Assembly: GCF_000566685.1 (NCBI RefSeq)
Contig: NZ_AZQN01000005.1
Location: 1 to 64,000, forward strand
Direction of reading: 5' to 3'
From: Dyadobacter tibetensis Y620-1
Lineage (GTDB): Bacteria > Bacteroidota > Bacteroidia > Cytophagales > Spirosomataceae
Length of the DNA: 64,000 bases
Every line of letters starts with the position of its first letter. Positions within the stretch are counted from its first letter, which is position 1. Position numbers and translations under genes: made by a program. Under the pieces are notes generated by a model. The model made no database searches and was not told the origin of the DNA. It worked only from the letters and a program-made list of their open reading frames with translations. Positions 53,459-63,018 of the stretch are shown here, one piece after another.

Positions 53459-54192
53459 GATACGTTGGTGTCGGAATTATCCCATTCCATTTCGAAAAGT
53501 AGAGCTAGTTTTGTTTTAAGTATTTCTGCAATTTCAGCCATAGGAACCTCTCGATTCAATTCCTGGCGAACGGAGGTAACTGCCTTGTCGGCGATTCCGC
53601 AGGGTACAATATTGCCAAAATAAGATAGGTCCGTATTAACGTTAAGTGCTAAACCGTGCATGGTTACCCATCTGCTGGACTTTACCCCCAGTGCACAGAT
53701 CTTACGGGGATTTCGTTGCGCAACGGCATCTATCCATACACCAGTAAGTCCTGGAATACGGCCAGCTTCTAGTCCATATTCCGCCAGAGTCTGAATGACC
53801 GCCTCCTCCAGGAAGCGCATGTAGCGATGAATATCGGTAAAGAAATTATCCAAATCCAGTATGGGGTAGGCAATCAACTGGCCAGGGCCGTGATAGGTAA
53901 TGTCGCCTCCTCGGTTTATTTTGTAAAAAACAGCATCTTTCTCGGCCAGGCGCAAAGGGTCCAATAGAAGATGGTCCGGTTTACCACTCTTTCCCAACGT
54001 GTAAACATGTGGGTGCTGACAAAATAGCAGATGATTGGGTGTCGGTACCTGCTCGTTGGACTCACGACTCCTATTTTGGGTCTTTATGGCAATGGTTTGG
54101 GCAAATAAAGCTTCCTGATAATCCCATGCCTGTTGATAGTCCATCAGGCCCAAATCATCAAATGTTACTTTTTTATTGATCACCGTATTCAT
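53455..54192 (-). CDS. lipB: Octanoyltransferase LipB
   Basis: A 245-residue enzyme that transfers octanoyl from acyl carrier protein to lipoyl domains, the first step of lipoate synthesis. Motifs: RGGDITYHGPGQLIAYPIL and the catalytic lysine and cysteine in GVKSSRWVTMHGLALNVN then FGNIVPCGIADKAVTS. lipA is not in the window. The hypothetical gene downstream overlaps by 4 bp. Confidence 0.95.
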   Translation of the reverse strand: MNTVINKKVTFDDLGLMDYQQAWDYQEALFAQTIAIKTQNRSRESNEQVPTPNHLLFCQHPHVYTLGKSGKPDHLLLDPLRLAEKDAVFYKINRGGDITYHGPGQLIAYPILDLDNFFTDIHRYMRFLEEAVIQTLAEYGLEAGRIPGLTGVWIDAVAQRNPRKICALGVKSSRWVTMHGLALNVNTDLSYFGNIVPCGIADKAVTSVRQELNREVPMAEIAEILKTKLALLFEMEWDNSDTNVS

Positions 54193-54298
54193 TTATAGAC
54201 AACTGGCGGTATTCGCTCTTCTGAGTTGGATATTAAAGTATAAAAATTTTTCAAAGTTAACAGGCAGGGGCATTAATATCTAATTTTAATTCCTTCTT

Positions 54299-54655
54299 AT
54301 GGCAACACATAACGACACGGGGCATTGGGGAGAGGACCGCGCCGCGGAATATCTGATAGAGCGGGGCTATCAAATATTAGAGAAAAACTTTAAGGATCAG
54401 CATCGGGAGATTGACCTGATTGTCACAAAAGATAAAATGCTGGTTTTTGTTGAAGTCAAAACCCGTAGCGGAACGGGATTTGGCCTTCCCGAAGAGTTTG
54501 TTAACTATACTAAGGCTCAGCTGATTAAAAAAGCGGCAGAAAATTACATCTATCAGGTCGATTGGCAGCATGACATCCGCTTTGATATCATTGCCATCCT
54601 GATACTTCCCAATGGCCATATGGACATCCGCCATGTAGAGGACGCGTTTTATTAG
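54299..54655 (+). CDS. YraN-family endonuclease-like protein
   Basis: A 118-residue protein of UPF0102 with the resolvase/restriction-endonuclease fold. It starts MATHNDTGHWGEDRAAEYL and includes the acidic DLIVTKDKMLVFVEVKTRSG core, where the E-x-K motif is complete. Function in recombination or repair is inferred for the family. It is divergent from lipB and precedes the carbohydrate cluster. Confidence 0.9.
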   Translation: MATHNDTGHWGEDRAAEYLIERGYQILEKNFKDQHREIDLIVTKDKMLVFVEVKTRSGTGFGLPEEFVNYTKAQLIKKAAENYIYQVDWQHDIRFDIIAILILPNGHMDIRHVEDAFY

Positions 54656-54747
54656 GGGTAGTTCTCATAAGCCGGAAACCTAAAGTTGGTAGAATTTTCC
54701 AAAAATACCTTTTACAATAAAGATATTCCAAAAAATTTTACAGCCAT

Positions 54748-57039
54748 ATGCGTTTCTATAAATACCTGATCGTATTTGTTCTTGTTTATCATGAGGCCCT
54801 TTACGCTCAGCCCCAAACCCAGCACAACTTACAATTTGACAGGCTTTCTACAGTATGGGACGAAGCCATTCCATTGGGAAATGGCATGGTCGGAGCCTTG
54901 GTATGGCAAAAAGAAGGTAGGTTGCGATTCTCATTAGACCGTGCCGATATATGGGATCAACGACCAATGAAGGGGCTGCATCGGGAAGAGTTTAATTTTA
55001 AATGGGTTCAGGAGCAGGTAGCCAAAAAAGATTACAAGCCCGTGCAGGATTACTTAGATGCTCCCTATGACCGGGAACCGGCACCATCCAAAATTCCGGC
55101 AGGAGCAATCGAATTCTCGATCCCAGAGGCCGGCGAGGTAGAATCCGTAAACCTCCATCTAGCTACGGCACTGAGTACAGTTAAATGGAAGGGAGGACTT
55201 ATTTTGCAGACCTTTGTCCATGCCACCGAGCCGGTTGGATGGTTTAAGTTTCAAAATTTGAAGGGTGAATTTACGCCTGAACTGATAGCGCCTCGCTATC
55301 AGGGGGACGTCGATACTTCGGGTACTATCAACTCCTTGGTAGGGAACGACCTTCGTCGCCTGGGCTATAAACAGGGAGTGATTAAAAAAATCCCTGGAAG
55401 TATCACCTATACCCAGGAAGGCTATGGGGGGTTCCGTTACGACATCACGGTATCCTGGAAATCCTTGGGGAAAGGGCAGGTAGAAGGGCTATGGAGTGTC
55501 TCGTCTCATTTCCCCGATCGGCCTGCTACGGCTACCTCCAATCAATGGTCGGATAAAGCACTGGCCAGAGGCTATCTTCAAGACTGGAACAGCCACCAGG
55601 CCTGGTGGAAGGACTTCTGGGCTCAATCCGCCATTCAGGTTCCTGACCCCTTGCTAGAAAAGCAATGGTATTTAGAACAATATAAATTTGGTTCTGCGGC
55701 AAGGGCGGGGGCACCGCCTATTTCGCTTCAGGCCGTCTGGACGGCAGACAACGGACGAATCCCACCTTGGAAAGGGGATTTTCATCATGATTTAAATACA
55801 CAGCTTAGTTACTGGCCCGCCTATAGTGGTAATCACCTTAAAGAGGCTATGGGTTATCTGGACCATCTCGATCAAAATTCGGAGAACTATAAGCGTTATA
55901 CCCAGCGCTATTTCGGGGTGGAAGGTCTGGCGGTGCCGGGGGTTACTACCCTGGACGGCACCGAAATGGGGGGATGGATTCAGTATGCCCTTTCGCCTAC
56001 AGTATCGTCCTGGCTGTCCCAGCATTATTACCTGCAATGGCGCTATAGCATGGATGCCGGCTTCCTCAAAAAGCGTGCTTATCCCTGGGTACGTCAGGTT
56101 TGTACTTTTATTGAAAATATTACAAGTCTGGACGAAGATGGACTGCGACAACTGCCCATAAGTTCAAGTCCCGAAATCAACGACAACAAACTGGAAGCCT
56201 GGTTTCCTAAGAATACCAATTATGATTTGGCACTAATGAAGGCCGCCTTGGGATATGGGCATCTGATGGCCCTGGAGTTGGGAATGGCCCAGGAGGCGGC
56301 ACATTGGAAAGACCTTCAAAATGAGTTTGGAGACTATTCCCTTACGGAGAAGAAGGAGCTTAAATTCGCGCAGGATCTCGATTATAACGTTTCTCACAGG
56401 CACTTTTCGCACCTGATGGCCTTCCATCCTCTGGGACTCATCAACTGGGAGGATGGTCCCGAGTCCCAGAAAATTATTACCAATACCTTGGCGAAGCTCG
56501 ATGCGGTAGGACCCGATTATTGGACAGGCTATTCGTATGCGTGGCTGGGGAATCTGAAAGCCCGGGCCAAGGATGGGGCTGGGGCTGCCAAGGCCCTTCG
56601 AACCTTCGCTGAGGCATTTTGCTTGCCAAACAGTTTTCATGCCAACGGAGATCAATCTAAATCAGGCCTATCCAAAATGACCTATCGTCCCTTCACCCTG
56701 GAGGGTAACTTCGCCTTTGCGGCGGGTATTCAGGAGATGCTTCTACAGAGCTATGCCGGCTATATCCATATTCTGCCAGCAATACCAGAAACTTGGGGCA
56801 CCGTATCATTTCAGAATCTACGGGCAGAAGGGGCTTTTCTGGTGGATGCGAAGATGGAGGGTGGAGTACTTAGCGAGGTCGGGGTCAGAGCAGAAAAGGC
56901 CGGGGTAGCTATGCTGAAGTTAAATCCCGAGGAATGGAAACTGCACGCAGCCCAAGGGGTCAGGCAGCAGTCCACTGAAGAAGGATTTTTGGAGCTGAAT
57001 TTTAAGGCAGGAGGAAGTGCGCAGCTGGTACGGAAATGA
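54748..57039 (+). CDS. GH95-like glycoside hydrolase
   Basis: A 763-residue secreted enzyme with signal peptide (MRFYKYLIVFVLVYHEALYA). GH95 order is kept: N-terminal beta domain with WDEAIPLGNGMVGALVW, an (alpha/alpha)6 barrel, and C-terminal FHANGDQSKSGLSKMTYRPF and EMLLQSYAGYIHILPAIP. GH95 contains alpha-L-fucosidases and alpha-L-galactosidases. Catalytic positions look shifted: the first Asn of NxN is Asp348 with Asn350 kept, the acid of SPE is Glu476, and the Asp of DGN is Glu652. The enzyme may therefore differ in substrate. It opens a one-direction cluster of export-linked genes. Confidence 0.85.
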   Translation: MRFYKYLIVFVLVYHEALYAQPQTQHNLQFDRLSTVWDEAIPLGNGMVGALVWQKEGRLRFSLDRADIWDQRPMKGLHREEFNFKWVQEQVAKKDYKPVQDYLDAPYDREPAPSKIPAGAIEFSIPEAGEVESVNLHLATALSTVKWKGGLILQTFVHATEPVGWFKFQNLKGEFTPELIAPRYQGDVDTSGTINSLVGNDLRRLGYKQGVIKKIPGSITYTQEGYGGFRYDITVSWKSLGKGQVEGLWSVSSHFPDRPATATSNQWSDKALARGYLQDWNSHQAWWKDFWAQSAIQVPDPLLEKQWYLEQYKFGSAARAGAPPISLQAVWTADNGRIPPWKGDFHHDLNTQLSYWPAYSGNHLKEAMGYLDHLDQNSENYKRYTQRYFGVEGLAVPGVTTLDGTEMGGWIQYALSPTVSSWLSQHYYLQWRYSMDAGFLKKRAYPWVRQVCTFIENITSLDEDGLRQLPISSSPEINDNKLEAWFPKNTNYDLALMKAALGYGHLMALELGMAQEAAHWKDLQNEFGDYSLTEKKELKFAQDLDYNVSHRHFSHLMAFHPLGLINWEDGPESQKIITNTLAKLDAVGPDYWTGYSYAWLGNLKARAKDGAGAAKALRTFAEAFCLPNSFHANGDQSKSGLSKMTYRPFTLEGNFAFAAGIQEMLLQSYAGYIHILPAIPETWGTVSFQNLRAEGAFLVDAKMEGGVLSEVGVRAEKAGVAMLKLNPEEWKLHAAQGVRQQSTEEGFLELNFKAGGSAQLVRK

Positions 57040-57173
57040 TTTTGATAAGCTGCTGTAATTAAGAAATTTAGTTGTTCATAAGGAAAAGCGTGAGCTGGAA
57101 AGCTTTTGGGTTAAAGTACAAGAATTTGCCTTTAAACTCTTAATTGGTGATTAAGCTTTAGGTATCATAACTT

Positions 57174-59930
57174 ATGAAAAAACAAATAGTAATTGGCATA
57201 GGACTCATAATCTTAGCCATTTCTGCCTGGACCTGGCGAGGTGGCTTCAATGATCCTATCGATTATAATGCCGATGTGAAACCCATCATTAACAAGCATT
57301 GTATTGGTTGCCATGGCGGTGTCAAAAAGGCTGGGGAAGTTAGCTTTTTGTTCGAGCAGGAAATGCTTCAGCCCGGCAAATCGGGGAAGCCAGCGGTAGT
57401 AAGAGGAGACGCCCATGCCAGCGAGATGATTCGCCGAATAGAAACCCATGACCCCGACGAGCGCATGCCCAAAAATGCGCCTCCCTTAAATCAGGATGAG
57501 GTGGCTACCTTGAAACAGTGGATCAATGAAGGGGCTGAATGGGAGACTCACTGGGCAGATAAATGGGTGGAACGGCCAGAAGTGCCTGGGCTTCGTTACT
57601 GGGGCAATTTGGTCGGACTATTGAACCGGGGTGAGACGACATGGCCCAATAATTCGATTGATAATTTTATCCTCAAAAAACTAAAGGAGGAGGGTTTGAG
57701 GCCGTCTGAGCGTGCCGAAAAGGCCACCTTAATCCGGCGCGTCAGCCTGGACCTGACGGGCTTACCCCCAAGCCCTGCAGAGGTGGAGGCTTTTGTCGCC
57801 GACGAATCGGAAATGGCTTATGAAAAGCTTGTGGACCGTATGCTGTCTTCTCCCAGCTATGGCGAGCGCTGGACTTCTATGTGGATGGATTTGGCCCGCT
57901 ATGCCGATACCAAGGGATATGAAAAGGATGGCCCGCGCAATATCTGGCGATTTCGTGATTATGTGGTTCGTTCCTTCAATGCCGATAAGCCTTTTGATGC
58001 CTTCACGATTGAGCAGTTGGCCGGTGACCTGCTACCTCCCGATTCCTCCGGCCTACCGAAACGGGATCATATGATCGCTACAGGTTTTCATCGAAACACG
58101 ATGAATAATGATGAAGGGGGCACTTCCGATGAAGAGTTCCGGGTTGCCGCTCAAATGGACCGGGTCAATACAACCTGGGAGGTTTGGGGAGGCACCACCT
58201 TTGCATGTGTGCAATGCCACAGCCACCCCTACGATCCTATCTCCCATGATGAGTATTATAAGTATATGGCATTTTTCAATAATACTCGAGATGAGGATGT
58301 ACCCACGGAGTCCCCGGCACTCCGACTCTATAAGGGCGACGACTCTACCAAGGTTCAGCGGGTACTATCCTGGATAGGTCAACATGATGCCAGCTCCAAA
58401 AAGGACTTTACTGAATTTATTCATGTGATGGAACCTAAGGTAAACTCCCACGATTTTGACGAATTGGTCAATGCTACTATGCTCGATGGGAAGTATCTAG
58501 GCCTAAAGCATACCAGTTCCGCTAGGCTGGCCGATATCACCCTTACCGGACGCTCGAAAATCCTGCTTTCTATGAGTACGGGCGCTGAGAAGCCATTGCT
58601 TCAGGTGCATAAAGGTGGGCTGCTGGGGCCTGTAATCGCTCATGTTGCCATTACATCCCCAGTAAGGGACACCGTGCTGATTTTGGACGTTGCGCCTCAG
58701 TCGGGGCGACATAATCTGTATTTTACACTTTCAAGTCCTAAGACACCTGACAAATGGGTGCAGATAAAATGGGTGGCCTTCCAGGAGGCACTGCCTGGAG
58801 CAGATGCGCCGGGTTATCAAGAAATGCTGAAGCAATATAGCAGCCTACTAACCAAGCGGGTAGAAGAAATGCCCATTCTTTGGGAAGGAACAGGAGACTT
58901 GGCCCGCCAAACCCATGTATTTGTAAGGGGAAATTGGCTCGTAAATGGTCCTGAGGTAGAGCCTGGGGTGCCCGGGCTATTCCCTTCTTTAAAAGCCGAA
59001 GACCCGAAGAACCGTTTGGGGATGGCGCAATGGTTAGTAAGCCGCGACCATCCCCTTACTGCCCGGGTAATCGTCAATCGATTCTGGGAACAGCTTTTTG
59101 GCTATGGTCTGGTTGAAACTGTAGAGGACTTTGGTTCCCAGGGAAGCCCTCCAACTCATCAGGCCTTATTAGATTGGCTGGCAGTAAGCTTTATGGAGGA
59201 TGATCAATGGCGTGTAAAAGCATTATTAAAGAGAATTGTGATGTCGGCCACATACCAACAAAGTTCTAAAACTTCTCAGGAGCAGCTGGAAAAGGACCCC
59301 TATAACTATTGGCTCTCGCGTGGGCCCAGGGTGCGGCTCAGTGCGGAACAAGTGCGCGATCAGGCCCTGGCGGTGAGTGGATTGCTATCCTCAAAAATGT
59401 ATGGGCCTAGTGTGATGCCTCCTCAGCCCGAAGGTATCTGGCAGTCGCCCTATAGTGGCGAGCGTTGGGTGCTTAGCGAAGGGGAAGATCGGTACCGGAG
59501 GGCCGTCTATACCTATTGGAAGCGAACTTCTCCATATCCCTCCATGACCACTTTTGACGCTCCTAGTCGAGAGTTCTGCCAATCTCGGAGAATTCGCACC
59601 AATACACCTTTGCAAGCCCTGGTCACCCTGAACGATCCCGTTTATATGGAGGCAGCAGAACGTCTGGCTATCATGATGAAGAAAAAAGGTGCCACGCCCA
59701 GAGACCAGCTCCGCGAAGGTTACCGATTATTGACCTTTCAGACAATAGAAGAACCGAGTTTGGACGTACTGGAAAGGATTTATAAACAATCGCTTAAGGC
59801 CTATCAAAGCAGGCCAAGTGAAATTGATAGCGTGCTGGTGTATGGGAAAGAACGGAGTGTGGAGCTTGCTGCCCTTTCTGTATCGGCCAATGTGATGTTG
59901 AATCTGGATAATGTGGTAACCAAAGAGTAG
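57174..59930 (+). CDS. Planctomycete-type cytochrome protein, DUF1549/DUF1553
   Basis: A 918-residue secreted protein. N-terminal signal or anchor, then a PSCyt1 domain with heme motif CIGCH (Cys43) in HCIGCHGGVKKAGEVS, a DUF1549 domain (IRRVSLDLTGLPPSPAEV onward) with a second CxxCH (ACVQCHSHPYDPI, about Cys345), and a C-terminal DUF1553 domain (DHPLTARVIVNRFWEQLFGY). In many Bacteroidota and Planctomycetes such genes neighbour DUF1501 and sugar enzymes. Electron-transfer-linked degradation is inferred; no activity is proven for this type. Confidence 0.9.
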   Translation: MKKQIVIGIGLIILAISAWTWRGGFNDPIDYNADVKPIINKHCIGCHGGVKKAGEVSFLFEQEMLQPGKSGKPAVVRGDAHASEMIRRIETHDPDERMPKNAPPLNQDEVATLKQWINEGAEWETHWADKWVERPEVPGLRYWGNLVGLLNRGETTWPNNSIDNFILKKLKEEGLRPSERAEKATLIRRVSLDLTGLPPSPAEVEAFVADESEMAYEKLVDRMLSSPSYGERWTSMWMDLARYADTKGYEKDGPRNIWRFRDYVVRSFNADKPFDAFTIEQLAGDLLPPDSSGLPKRDHMIATGFHRNTMNNDEGGTSDEEFRVAAQMDRVNTTWEVWGGTTFACVQCHSHPYDPISHDEYYKYMAFFNNTRDEDVPTESPALRLYKGDDSTKVQRVLSWIGQHDASSKKDFTEFIHVMEPKVNSHDFDELVNATMLDGKYLGLKHTSSARLADITLTGRSKILLSMSTGAEKPLLQVHKGGLLGPVIAHVAITSPVRDTVLILDVAPQSGRHNLYFTLSSPKTPDKWVQIKWVAFQEALPGADAPGYQEMLKQYSSLLTKRVEEMPILWEGTGDLARQTHVFVRGNWLVNGPEVEPGVPGLFPSLKAEDPKNRLGMAQWLVSRDHPLTARVIVNRFWEQLFGYGLVETVEDFGSQGSPPTHQALLDWLAVSFMEDDQWRVKALLKRIVMSATYQQSSKTSQEQLEKDPYNYWLSRGPRVRLSAEQVRDQALAVSGLLSSKMYGPSVMPPQPEGIWQSPYSGERWVLSEGEDRYRRAVYTYWKRTSPYPSMTTFDAPSREFCQSRRIRTNTPLQALVTLNDPVYMEAAERLAIMMKKKGATPRDQLREGYRLLTFQTIEEPSLDVLERIYKQSLKAYQSRPSEIDSVLVYGKERSVELAALSVSANVMLNLDNVVTKE

Positions 59931-59959
59931 ACCTGTCGTCTGCCCTTACTGAATGACAA

Positions 59960-61438
59960 ATGCTCATGGAAAAATTACTCAGGGAATTGGAATACAGGCG
60001 TGTTGAAGAACAGACGCGGCGTCATTTCTTAAAAAATATGGGTTTTGGCTTGGGGGCCCTAGGCCTGGGCTCACTATTAGGTGGCTGCAATGAACCTAAC
60101 GCCACGAACCACTCAGCACAGGAAGGAGCCCAGAAGGTGCCCCATTTTAGGCCTACAGCCAAGCGTGTCATCTATATTCATATGGCTGGTGCTCCTTCGC
60201 AACTGGAACTTTTCGACTATAAGCCTGAGCTGGTTAAGTACGACGGTGTGGACTGTCCGGCAGAGTTTTTAGAAGGAAAGAAATTTGCCTTTATTCAGGG
60301 AGTTCCCAAGATGCTAGGCCCTCAGGGCAGATTCCAGCAATATGGACAGTCCGGAGCATGGATGTCGGACTATGTGCCCTACCTTCAGGAAGTTGCCGAT
60401 GAGCTCTGTTTTATTAAGTCCATGCATACAGACCAGTTTAACCATGCCCCGGCTCAGCTGTTGATGCATACAGGAGGTGCCAGGCTGGGTCGTCCAAGCT
60501 TAGGTTCGTGGGCAGCCTATGGCCTGGGTTCGGAAAATAATAATTTACCCGGATTTATAGTGCTGACTTCCGGGGGTAAACAGCCCGATGCAGGAAAGAG
60601 TATCTGGGGTAGTGGTTTTCTTCCTTCGGTGTACCAGGGGGTACAGTGCAGAACGGGTGGCGATCCGGTTCTGTATGTCTCCGATCCCAACGGAATCAGC
60701 AGAGATTTACGGAAAAATACCATCGAAGCCATTAATGATATCAACCGCCAGACCTATGAGCAGGTGCAGGACCCGGAAATTCTGACACGTATCAGTCAGT
60801 ACGAGATGGCTTTTCGCATGCAAATGTCCGTACCGGAGGTGATGGATGTTTCTAAAGAGCCTCAATACATCCGTGACATGTACGGAGTAAAAGCAGGAGA
60901 AGGTTCCTTTGCTATGAACTGCTTGCTGGCCAGGAAGCTCATTGAAAATGATGTCCGTTTCGTGCAGCTATTCGACTGGGGCTGGGACGGGCATGGAACG
61001 AGTGCGGCCGATAATGTAGGAGGGGGACTCCATGAGAAATGTAGGCAAACGGATCAGCCGGTAGCTGCCCTGCTTCAGGATTTGAAAATGAGAGGCTTGC
61101 TGGAGGATACCCTCGTGGTATGGGGTGGTGAGTTTGGCCGAACCCCTATGCAAGAAAATCGCAATGGACTCGTGATGCCTTATATGGGTAGAGATCACCA
61201 TCTTGATGCCTTTACCGTGTGGATGGCAGGGGGAGGAGTAAAGCCTGGATATAGTCATGGAGAGACCGATGAGCTGGGATATTATGGGGTAAAAGATCGG
61301 GTACACGTTCATGATCTGCAAGCGACCATATTGCACCTGATGGGTTTCGATCACGAAAAATTTACCTACCCCTTCCAGGGCCGCAATTTCAGACTTACAG
61401 ATACCGAGGGAAAAGTTATCAAGCCGGTAATCGCCTGA
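59960..61438 (+). CDS. Tat-exported DUF1501 protein
   Basis: A 492-residue protein with a twin-arginine signal in TRRHFLKNMGFGLGALG and a nearby cysteine (GGCNE), possibly lipidated. The DUF1501 fold is alkaline-phosphatase-like: IYIHMAGAPSQLELFDYKPEL near the N-terminus, FVQLFDWGWDGHG and VVWGGEFGRTPM, with MGRDHHLDAF providing histidines. It follows the DUF1553 protein by 30 bp, the usual pairing. Sulfatase or phosphatase-like activity is inferred from the fold only. Confidence 0.9.
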   Translation: MLMEKLLRELEYRRVEEQTRRHFLKNMGFGLGALGLGSLLGGCNEPNATNHSAQEGAQKVPHFRPTAKRVIYIHMAGAPSQLELFDYKPELVKYDGVDCPAEFLEGKKFAFIQGVPKMLGPQGRFQQYGQSGAWMSDYVPYLQEVADELCFIKSMHTDQFNHAPAQLLMHTGGARLGRPSLGSWAAYGLGSENNNLPGFIVLTSGGKQPDAGKSIWGSGFLPSVYQGVQCRTGGDPVLYVSDPNGISRDLRKNTIEAINDINRQTYEQVQDPEILTRISQYEMAFRMQMSVPEVMDVSKEPQYIRDMYGVKAGEGSFAMNCLLARKLIENDVRFVQLFDWGWDGHGTSAADNVGGGLHEKCRQTDQPVAALLQDLKMRGLLEDTLVVWGGEFGRTPMQENRNGLVMPYMGRDHHLDAFTVWMAGGGVKPGYSHGETDELGYYGVKDRVHVHDLQATILHLMGFDHEKFTYPFQGRNFRLTDTEGKVIKPVIA

Positions 61439-61459
61439 CCTCTTTTTTATTTTAAAAAT

Positions 61460-62965
61460 TTGACCATGGATTTTTCTTTTTTTGTGGATTCTGGCTGGGC
61501 CACTTTCCTTGGACGGTTTCATCCCATATTGGTGCATTTACCTATAGGTTTTCTGATGATAGCAGCCTTATTGGAAATTAGCCGCCGACTAGGACGCATC
61601 GAAGTAAGTGAAGCAACTATTTCATTTGTTCTATTTTGGGGCGCCGTTGGCGCTACTTTGTCCTGTATGGCCGGCTTCTTGTTGTCATTAAGTGGGGGCT
61701 ATGATGCTGATCTGTTGTCCGATCATCAATGGCAGGGAATAGGTGTAGCCGCTTTTGCATGGATCGCATGGCTGGTAAAGTCCGACTGGATAGGGGAAAA
61801 AATACCCTTTGGGCCACTATTTTATCTTCCGGCATTTGGCCTGGCTACCCTACTGACCCTCACAGCCGGGCATCATGGAGGCTCTCTTACACATGGGGGC
61901 GACTATCTCACGCAGTATACTCCGGAGCCCTTCAGGGCACTTGCTGGCATGCCTCCCCTGCAGCAAAAAACCGGAGTAGCCAAGCCTATTGCCAATGTTC
62001 AACAAGCAGTGGTATATGCAGACATCGTGCAGCCCATACTCGAAGCACGCTGTACCCAATGCCATAATTCATCGAAACAGAAAGGGGATCTGCGCATGGA
62101 CGAATATGCTTTGCTGATGAAAGGGGGTGAAAATGGACAAATCATGGTCGTCGGAAAAAGTGCCGAGAGCGATATGATTAAACGCTGTCTACTGCCCGAA
62201 AATGACGACAACCATATGCCTCCCAAAGGGAAACCACAGTTGACGCCCGATCAGATTACATTACTCTCCTGGTGGATTGATCAAGGCGCCCCTGCAGATA
62301 AAAAAGTAGCGGAGCTGACGGTATCGGAACCCGTAAAGCCCCTTCTGGCTGCCCTCCAGGATGGGAGCGCCAGCCTTAAGGAAGCGGAATCAAGCCTTTC
62401 GGCAATAGATGGTTTGGAGGTAAAGGCTGGAAATGAAGAAGCGATTCGGAAGCTTACCGAGGCGGGGCTAATTGTAAGAAGCCTTTCTGCCAATAATCAT
62501 TTACTGGAGGTGAGTGCAGTGAATGCCTCAGGCTTTGATGACAAGCAAATGGCCCTTCTGCTGCCTCTGTCCGAGCAGATTACCTGGTTGAAGCTAGGCC
62601 GTACGGCTCTAACGGATGCGGGACTGCAGCAGCTTTCAAAATTTAAAAATTTAAACAAATTGCATTTGGAATACACTGCAATTACAGATGCAGGCTTGTC
62701 GGGATTAAAAGGACTCCCAAGGTTGGAATATATGAATTTGGTAGGGACCAATATTACGGACGAAGGTCTTAAAGTTGCCCTGACGGTCAAGAATCTCAGA
62801 TCCGTATATGTATGGCAAACCAAGGTAAGCGAGGAAGGGGTGAAGGCGCAGCGCAAAGCCTTTCCCAAAATTAATATCAATAATGGTATGACCGAGGCAT
62901 CCATTGCCGCCTTTGCCAAAGCCGGGGACTCTTTATATTCTGAGCTTTCTACGAAGACTAACTAG
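61460..62965 (+). CDS. DUF2231 membrane-cytochrome-LRR fusion protein
   Basis: A 501-residue fusion. First comes a membrane part of about four helices (GRFHPILVHLPIGFLMIAALL, DUF2231-type). Next a cytochrome domain with heme motif CTQCH (about Cys198) in ARCTQCHNSSKQKGDLRMDE and PKGKPQLTPDQITLLSWW. Then a C-terminal leucine-rich repeat region (about 350-470), with units such as LTDAGLQQLSKFKNLNKLHL. The heme sits outside the membrane and the LRR could bind a partner. Arrangement is seen in planctomycetal clusters; the role here is inferred. Confidence 0.85.
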   Translation: MTMDFSFFVDSGWATFLGRFHPILVHLPIGFLMIAALLEISRRLGRIEVSEATISFVLFWGAVGATLSCMAGFLLSLSGGYDADLLSDHQWQGIGVAAFAWIAWLVKSDWIGEKIPFGPLFYLPAFGLATLLTLTAGHHGGSLTHGGDYLTQYTPEPFRALAGMPPLQQKTGVAKPIANVQQAVVYADIVQPILEARCTQCHNSSKQKGDLRMDEYALLMKGGENGQIMVVGKSAESDMIKRCLLPENDDNHMPPKGKPQLTPDQITLLSWWIDQGAPADKKVAELTVSEPVKPLLAALQDGSASLKEAESSLSAIDGLEVKAGNEEAIRKLTEAGLIVRSLSANNHLLEVSAVNASGFDDKQMALLLPLSEQITWLKLGRTALTDAGLQQLSKFKNLNKLHLEYTAITDAGLSGLKGLPRLEYMNLVGTNITDEGLKVALTVKNLRSVYVWQTKVSEEGVKAQRKAFPKININNGMTEASIAAFAKAGDSLYSELSTKTN

Positions 62966-63018
62966 CCAAGGATCCTCTTAAATAGTAGTGCCTTATTTTA
63001 TAATCTTAATCAGATAAA

